Below are positions 56,601 to 64,000 of a DNA stretch of 64,000 nt, piece after piece. The notes under the pieces are model-generated. The model had not been told where the DNA came from and searched no databases. It worked only from the letters and a program-made list of their open reading frames with translations. Position numbers and translations under genes: made by a program. Source of the DNA: Carposina sasakii. Lineage: Eukaryota; Arthropoda; Insecta; Lepidoptera; Carposinidae. The stretch spans positions 6,634,001-6,698,000 of the forward strand of contig CP053156.1 of assembly GCA_014607495.2 (NCBI GenBank). The letters run 5' to 3'. The number at the start of each line of letters is the position of its first letter. Within the stretch, counting starts at the first letter, position 1.

Positions 56601-57429
56601 ATGTTGTACAATCCGACTGACCGCATGCGACCGTAACCAAATTCAGAAGATAGCCTTAGATAGCTAAAGATAGGTAGTTCCAAAAAGAGATAAATTTTGA
56701 AAACCTACCGAAGGCACTGTTAGATTTAGTTCACAAATAACGTCAAATAGGTACATAGGTGTAATAACTTTATTCGCAAAAACAACTATAAAATGCACTT
56801 ACTGGTAGCTGGTACTTTTTATTTGTAAATAATATCCCTACCCAATTGCACTTTCTCAGAGATTTCTAGTACCTACCTAATTAAACGCTGTCATTCACAC
56901 CTTGAGCAAGAGTCTCACAATCTTACTAGACTAGAATGTCATCTTGTCACCTGTCGAGAACATACTTCATTACTCACTAAATTAACCCTGTTTATTAACT
57001 GCGCCGAACGTTTTCTTAAACACAAGAAATTAAATTATAAATTAATCTAAAATTGCTTAATATTTAGGTATTTTAAGCTATATTATTTATTTAATGTTAG
57101 AAATTAATATGCATGTATAAGTAAGGCATTAATTTATTTTGTCGAACGTACAAATGAAGATGTTGTACCTACTTACTGTACCAATGGGTTATGTTCGTTA
57201 AAAAAGTATTCGTGATCAACTTGGTCATTGTAAACTGCAGTAAATAAGTAGGACAATAGGTAAGTAAGTATTTATTGTTCCTGAATAGATAAATTTCAAC
57301 CAAATTCATACATATTTTCTAGCTTAACCAACTACGTACTTCTATCCATCTATGCATCTATTTATTCATCTATCGCAAGCTACTTATTTATGAAATATCT
57401 TATTTATTAAATAAGATAACTTAAAATAC

Positions 57430-57560
57430 AAACTGCGGTCACCTGCCCAGCCCAGCGTGGTGAATATGGGCAAATACCCCCCATGGCAGACTTGTGGCGT
57501 GCCCTGGGGGAGGCCTACATCCAGCAGTGGACTGCAATATGGATGATGATGATGAAGATA
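57430..57560 (+). mobile_element. LINE/SINE 3'-end repeat, plus copy
   Basis: CACCTGCCCAGCCCAGCGTG, GGGGGAGGCCTACATCCAGC, AGTGGACTGCAATATGG then a GATGAT run. Confidence 0.65.
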
Positions 57561-57637
57561 ACTTTTAGCTGCATGTTATGAATCTCTTAATGAGGCATTT
57601 CGATGTTAACCTTCACGATAACCTCACATTTTTAAAT

Positions 57638-58000
57638 TCAAATTCAAATTCAAAATCATTTATTCGACATGAAAGCATTAACAACTTGTTTGTCGATTGT
57701 CTAATGTTTGTATATGTTACTTTCTATGTTCGCACCCCAAAATGAAACCGCTACCAAACAAAAAAGGAGGTGAATTAAAAAAACAAAAAAAAAAAAAACG
57801 CAAAGCTTTTGCTTTGGCAACGGTCACCACGGTGCGATTTGTTACAGTCTGTCAGGTATAAGTTAGCGATTCGGGGCTTAATAGCCACCAACGTGGAGCT
57901 AATAAGAGTTAAGGTCGCCTAAAGACGAAATCCAGGAGAGCTTCTAAGAGAGAACACAGTTCTCCTTTATGGCAAAACCAACATTAGGTTTAACATTACA
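57638..58000. mobile_element. Probable interspersed repeat with AATTCAAATTC start
   Basis: Three AAATTC units lead into CAAAATCATTTATTCGACAT; an A-rich tract and ACGTGGAGCTAATAAGAGTT follow. The opening is typical of reverse-strand retroposon ends in Lepidoptera; low certainty. Confidence 0.4.
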
Positions 58001-61000
58001 ACACCGCATGATTCTACTATTACTGTTACACTATTTCAGTGAAGTGTCATTTCTTGGAAGAAGAAATAGCAAGAAAACTCCCAGCGACACAGTCAAAACT
58101 AAGTAACATATTAACAAAAGAATCTTACATTGGATTAGATATCAGATAATCATAGTAACACTTAACTCTCTTAGTGTGTATAAATTCAATTATCATAACA
58201 CAATTAATTTAAATTCATATAAATTACATACCCACTTACACAAAGTAAGTACAGGTCCATGTCAAATTTAAACTGTATAAATAAAAATAAAAATGTCTAC
58301 ACAGAGTACAAGTCAATGTCAAATAATTATCTACTAAACTAAACTATAAAATATAAAAAAATATATTTTAGCCGGGTTTTACGCTACATGTGCATGTCAG
58401 GACTATCTTAATACATTTTAACTAACCAGAAAGAAACCTTTATTTACTTAGATACACGTTAGCCTGGCAATGGAATCATAGGTAAAAAGTAAGTGGTTAT
58501 ATACTCTTCGGGAACACATATATTTTTAACTATCTTAATATGAAATAACTATAAAGTTTCGGGATCTGCTTATCAGTTCTTAAAAAAACGATTATCTACT
58601 AGTTGGCACACGTTTTAATGAATCACTGTTATTCGTTCCCCTTTCCACTCATCTACTCGTGTCCAATACTACTAAGTATGTAGATCAAAAAACACCCTTA
58701 AGTTCCATACTTTATCAAGCCTCTTTATCTATTCCCAAATCTGTGTTAACATAAACCTCAATACATTTCCAGGGGGTGGTTAAAAATGAACAATATCATC
58801 AACAGCAGGTCAGTAATTAATGACTCCTCGAGGATCGTCGGAAGGTGGTGGAAGCACTTTTAAAAAGTTTCCTCCCTCCACTCGCGAATTATTAATAGGT
58901 TCCTACAGAGACGACGGTAGTGATGCGATGAACTGGCTATCTGGATGTCGATAAAAAGTTACATGAAAATTGAGAAACATATCTAGGTTTATATTTGTGT
59001 TTATTACCTGCTACTATTGAAAACATATAATATAGAATAGGTGCCTCTAACTTATGACACTGTATCTACTAATGTGCAACTAAACTAAACTGCACTGATC
59101 GTACAAATTAGTTTTGATTGCCTAATCAATTCTTAATAATCAGAGACAGATTTTTAGTTTCTAACAGTGTCAATGTAAATCTTTCATCTATTGGTTTCCA
59201 GTAAGGAAATCCAGTCATACATTTAATATCGATACTTTAACTGACCACCCCTAAATTAGTAACACCTTGCAACGATGTAAAAATTAAGAAAGAGATTTTT
59301 AAAAGTCACAGGCGACGGCCAAGTTAGTGCCGCCACATTAATTCTCACCGTCGATTACTTCGACTTTCTGAAAATTCGGCGCGAGATAAAAAACGTACCT
59401 GAGAAGTTTAAGTAATAGCGGTTCGGAATGACGGGACAATTCGAAGGGAAGTACTCAAAAGTTTAGTGTTTCCATCAAAGAATTATGTTCGTCGCCGACA
59501 TTTTATTATTCGATGTTAATTTTAATTATTTTTAAAATCTGTTTTGGGATGTTCTACTGAGTTCAGAGAGGCGTAGGCGTGGGTGGACGACACGTTGGAT
59601 TGTGGACGTAGAGCAACAAATTTTTTAATGTGAGGTTCACACACCTATACCACCGAGTCTAATACAAATACACGTGGTAAATAACAACTTTGAATGGGAC
59701 GCTAAGTCGTAAATAAACTCTATTGTGAAGGACAGGAAGTTTTTTCATATTTAGAGATTTAATTATATTTCTGTTTAATTTTCAAATACATTTTATTTTT
59801 TGAAAGTATAGTATGTTCATATATTTACCTTTTCCATCCAAAAAGGTTCTAAAACTCTGTTAGAACTGTAATGAATAAATATGTTGCGCTACGTCCACAA
59901 ATCAACGTGTCGTTTCGTTCACCGTTGAGTGCGTTCCAATTTGAGCTGTCTCCGTAAATGCACACAATGTGCAGGAATACTGAGCTCTGGATGCGGCAAT
60001 GTTGTGCATTTCATACCCAATAGGATACAGGTACTTCTGAATATCCTCGCATATAAACTTCATTAATATAGTCGTTTAACGACTAGAAGTATGTGTAGTA
60101 TGCTTTGCATACATAAAAGCAGATACATAATTAGGTAGGTATGATTGGAAGTACCTAGAACTTATATGAGACTTAAAAAAAACTAATAGGTCAAGGTCAT
60201 CAAAACCTAATTAAAAATAATTTTTAAACATCACACATCCATAACAATGAGCTGCATGAAGTGCATCTGCCGTGAGTATACGTTAATGATAAATTATTTG
60301 TTCTCCACGGCCTGCACTTTGGGATCCTCGGAAATCGCTTTCCTACTGTTTACTTGCTACGAATTATTTGGACAGGTTTACTTGCTTTTGGTCGAATGCA
60401 ATTTAGGACGTTTAGTTTCTTGCTCTGGTGGTGATAAAAAAGCTTTAATTTTTTTTTTGTAGGTACTTACCTACTAAAGATGAGTCATTGTCGTTAATTC
60501 TTGATTTTCTGTTATGCATTTGTACCAGACTTGCACCGTACTAAGTCTTTTATTAATGTATTCGTAGAATGTATAAATTAATAAAGGTATTTCGTTACGG
60601 CAATTTGATTCCCATAATTGGCTGCAAAACGACAAAAAACTTCTTAAAATAACTGCAAAATAAAACGTACGAACCCTATCCTACAATAGGCAATATTCAA
60701 AGTAATAAAGTTTACAGCACCTAATTTCACAAATGATTTTTTATACGAGAATAAAATATCAGGTGCTCGAGAAGAAACGGAATAAGTAGCACTTGTAGAT
60801 TTTGATCTCTCAACGAAGTGCAATCAAATTGTTCCCTGTTTCCCTTCATTTTGTTCGGGAATCATAAAATTGCGAGCTAAGGGTTAAATTATGTATCTTT
60901 CGTCTAAATCTCGCCAATATACTTTTACAATTCAGTTGAGTATTAAATTTTTCAGCTGTAGGTAAGCACGTATGTAACTAGATGTACTATAAAGTATATC

Positions 61001-61262
61001 TATAAGTATGTTTTCTTTCGTAATCATAGCACAAGATGTTAGCTAATTGATAGCATAAACATTATGTGTACAAAGATAATTTGAGTTATTTAAAACTGGA
61101 AATTGAAGAATTAGAAACTTATTAGTTCGTCTTACGCGTGTCCACATAGTAAACCGTAGATCACTTTGGTTGGAATATTGGATCGTAAAATACTACCTAG
61201 GAGATAAAACTCTAACGAATTTGCATGTAAATGGCTATTTTAAAATTAGTACTACGTTATAC
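58001..61262. other. Intergenic sequence, nothing recognised
   Basis: AT-rich. Open frames such as 60247-60462 have no family signature. Confidence 0.5.
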
Positions 61263-61608
61263 AATGATGATCTCCGACTGTATTTCGGTCAAGGCGACCA
61301 ATCTCTACGGAGATTAGCCAGGTACGCAGGAGATATTATAGTGCACAAGTGTGTGCGCAAACACAGATGCATTCTTTATTCCGTTACTCTCATAGTCCGA
61401 TGGGATGGAAAACCGACACGACCGGAGAGAGATCAGACGCAGGAGCAATGGCTTTACGTGATTTTTGAGGCACGAGCTAAGTGACAATTTTGCAACATTA
61501 AAATCTGTACATGAAATAAATTCATTGGTACAGGCCCGTGACTGGGATCGAACTTACGGCTGCCGCTTGGAAGGTGCACGTCTTAACCACTGGACTATCA
61601 CCGCTTTT
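61263..61608. mobile_element. Retroposon remnant with tRNA-like end
   Basis: CCGACACGACCGGAGAGAGA, TCAGACGCAGGAGCAATGGC is a common lepidopteran repeat core. It ends in a reverse tRNA-like segment (GGGATCGAACTTACGGCTGC, TCTTAACCACTGGACTATCA). The open frame at 61170-61484 is part of this repeat. Confidence 0.6.
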
Positions 61609-64000
61609 AATAGAATATATTATGACCATTAAGGCAAGGAATATCTTATTCAACATCTTACAACAACGTGGTATAAAGAAAACTCAAACAAATCCTTATC
61701 AAGTTCTCAACTTGATTAAAGCAGGAAAAATAACATAAAACTCGACAAAAGATCGTGTAGAAAAGATCCCTCTCGCCAATAACTTAATATGGGATATAAA
61801 GGTGAATCGAAGTTTGATAATGTCGTAAAGGCCGCCATGTTCGATCGCGTAAACCTTCGGGAGCTGCTCAAATAATCCCGACAATAAAGAAAAATTCCAC
61901 CCTCTTTATGAAGAGGTAAGACTTTGGCAAATTGTGTACGAACAGAGACCTGGAGTCGCTTTGCTTAGTATCAAATCTCAGATAAAAAACCTACTGTTCC
62001 AATAACAACTTCCTGAAACTTCACCGAATAACCGAATACCGAACTACAATCAAACAAAACATACAAATTTCATTTGGCGGGTCTCCACAGAGCGAACAGC
62101 CTCGCCTATTGACTATATAATGGTTTATATGAAGTGGTTTTTATATTTTCTATTTTGTGGAGGCAGTTGGAGAGAAGCTTGGCGATCTGTACTATTATTC
62201 AGTAGCACATAATCTTCTACATTTATTTAAAAAAATTCCAAAATATTAGCTGGTAATTATTTTGATTCAAATTTCGACTCTACACCTTTCCCTAGACCAC
62301 TTCAAACGCTGTATGTAACAGACGACTATCTTGCAGGTAAGAGACGGTATAAGTGGATTGCTTTTCTGCTTTACATACAAATATTTTGTGTAAACTGTCC
62401 CCCTCTAGAATGCTAACCGACCATGTCAAGATGTCACGAACTGCATATACCTCCGAAGATTTATCGGTCGTATTCCACTGGCCGGTTGCTGCATAATTTT
62501 GTGTTACTCTCGTGTATTGGTCAATATGTAGGACATTGAGTTAGTGCATTACATTGTTGAATAAATTCGTGTACTTACTTATGTATATAATTTTACTAAA
62601 TTTGTACAAGTGGTTTGATAGTAGAAAATTCTATTTTTATCATTGTATCTGTATTTTTCTGTATAAAAATGTTTGTCCAGTGTACAATAAAGAATAGCTA
62701 AAATGAAATTTTGTGATGTTTTACAGTTTGCAATCAATCCAAGGCAATCTGTAGAATTTTATTCCAAAATGAAAAGTTTACTCATACGAAACAGTACCTA
62801 CTTGTACTTACATTTTTATTTTGATTAGTTTATACTTCGATTGCCTGATTGATACTTATTATAATATTCTTGATTATTAACATTGTTGTATTTCATAAAA
62901 TATGTTTCAGGAATCATGATTCAGGAATCATGATTCACCAATCTCTTAGCTATTCATCATAAACAGATTATTACTTATGTGGTATCCATCGGAAGGTGAA
63001 TAGGTGTAATCCTGACGGATGACCAGCTCCTCAGCCGCCATCCATCACGGACACCTTGCTGATGGATGTCGGGATTATGAGCTTATTGGCTTATTCAGTA
63101 CTTTTCAATACGTTTGGGTACCTCACAAGGGGAGTAGGTTTGAGAAATGGTTATTACATGTTATATTAATTTCTCGCTTGTAATTTTACTTATGCAAACG
63201 GAATTTGCGTATCATTTTATCATACCATATGCATCTACAGTAATTATATTTTCGAATGAAACCAATAAAGAACTAACTTTTCATGAAATAACGGCTCATC
63301 CAACTTCGATAGATTAAAAAAAAAACATTTTTGAATAATTATTACAAATTACAAGGTATACCGGGAAAGATAAAATTGTTTTCTCGAGAAAATTACAATT
63401 ATCTCACTTAAAAAGCAAAATGCACTTCATTTGACTATAACTGTCACAGAAAGGCGACAATAGTAGCCCACAAGAGCTACTTAAGGTCCCATACACAATC
63501 CTTTGTAAAGCTCGCCCCCCACCTGTCCCGCGCCTCACTATCATACCCGCAATGATCCTGTAAACGCTCTCAACTATAATGAGATTAGTTTAAGCCGTTC
63601 GTCTGGACGGCAGAGATGTTGTTTGGTACAAGAGTATAGGGAAAATTTGATATTTCTTTCCATTGTTTCTTTGTTTTTATTTTCACTATCTACTTTCTAT
63701 GAATACGCACGGCTAAGTTCGTAAAATGGTACGAGTAGCCAGAACTGTAAGATTCAGAGATCCTATACAGGGTGTGGGTGACAGCCAGGCAAATACTGAA
63801 ATGCTGAACAAGTACCATTGTGTTAAGTTATACGACAGTGTTATTACTCACAGGAAATGTATTTTTGATTTGATTGTCAGTAATCTTTGCTCTCTGCGCC
63901 AATTGTATCAGGCGTACTGTGACTAATTAAATGGGCTTATTGGGTATTGTGTACAACATTGCTGTTTTTTGGATCACTTGTGACTCTCCATTAGGGTTGT
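61609..64000. other. Right-edge non-coding sequence
   Basis: AT-rich, no gene recognised. GAATCATGATTC occurs twice in tandem near 62912-62937, and a fragment of the CAGGGTGTGGGTGACAGCCAGG repeat lies at 63766-63830. Confidence 0.45.

Noticed and set aside
61170..61484. 104-codon ORF as a host gene
   Set aside because: Its 3' half is a known-type interspersed repeat core, and no splice or start context supports a gene.

Overview
The window is animal nuclear DNA and almost certainly lepidopteran (moth or butterfly). It has long AT-rich introns with GT-AG exons and a dense load of interspersed repeats of lepidopteran type: tRNA-derived SINEs, Helitron-like elements ending in a CGCGGACG-type hairpin next to CTAG, (ATGT)n-tailed LINE fragments and many foldback MITEs. 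No bacterial-style operon, CRISPR array or functional rRNA/tRNA gene is visible. The assignment rests on recognising protein and repeat families by eye; no search was run.

Layout. (1) 1-13806, minus strand: cytoplasmic dynein 1 intermediate chain (Dync1i / short wing). Nine exons run from the start codon at 13806 down to 3570, where the WD40 part begins; the 3' half lies beyond the left edge. A damaged non-autonomous LTR retrotransposon (968-3083) sits in the outgoing intron. Two microexons (33 and 21 nt) are candidate cassettes. (2) 13811-16031: a 2.2 kb intergenic region between two head-to-head genes. (3) 16032-48880, plus strand: a complete Neurexin IV (Caspr/contactin-associated family, septate junction) gene, rebuilt here exon by exon with consistent phases. 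There are 26 coding exons, of which exons 3 and 4 look mutually exclusive; the single-EGF isoform is 1272 aa. Domain order: signal peptide, discoidin, LamG, LamG, EGF, fibrinogen-like, LamG, EGF, LamG, transmembrane helix, short tail with a protein 4.1-binding motif and a PDZ-binding C-terminus. (4) 16856-17695, plus strand: an intronless 4'-phosphopantetheinyl transferase (AASDHPPT type) nested in sense orientation in Neurexin IV intron 2. (5) 48881-64000: the Neurexin IV 3' UTR, then a repeat-rich stretch with no convincing gene, apart from one orphan coding-like fragment at 51242-51406.

The most striking feature is in Neurexin IV. Several exons have their 3' edge, together with the 5' splice site and the first bases of the intron, tandemly amplified. 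Exon 15 is followed by about 33 copies of a 76-bp unit. Exon 20 is followed by 14 full and one partial copy of a 105-bp (35-codon) EGF unit, each full copy carrying its own in-frame GTAGGT donor. Exon 24 has three copies, exon 12 a partial EGF copy, and exons 11 and 18 are followed by short repeats related to the exon edge or donor. In exon 20, donor choice could in principle give proteins with 1 to 14 identical EGF repeats. Either this is an unusual splice-site/EGF amplification system or part of it is assembly error; long reads and RNA-seq would decide.
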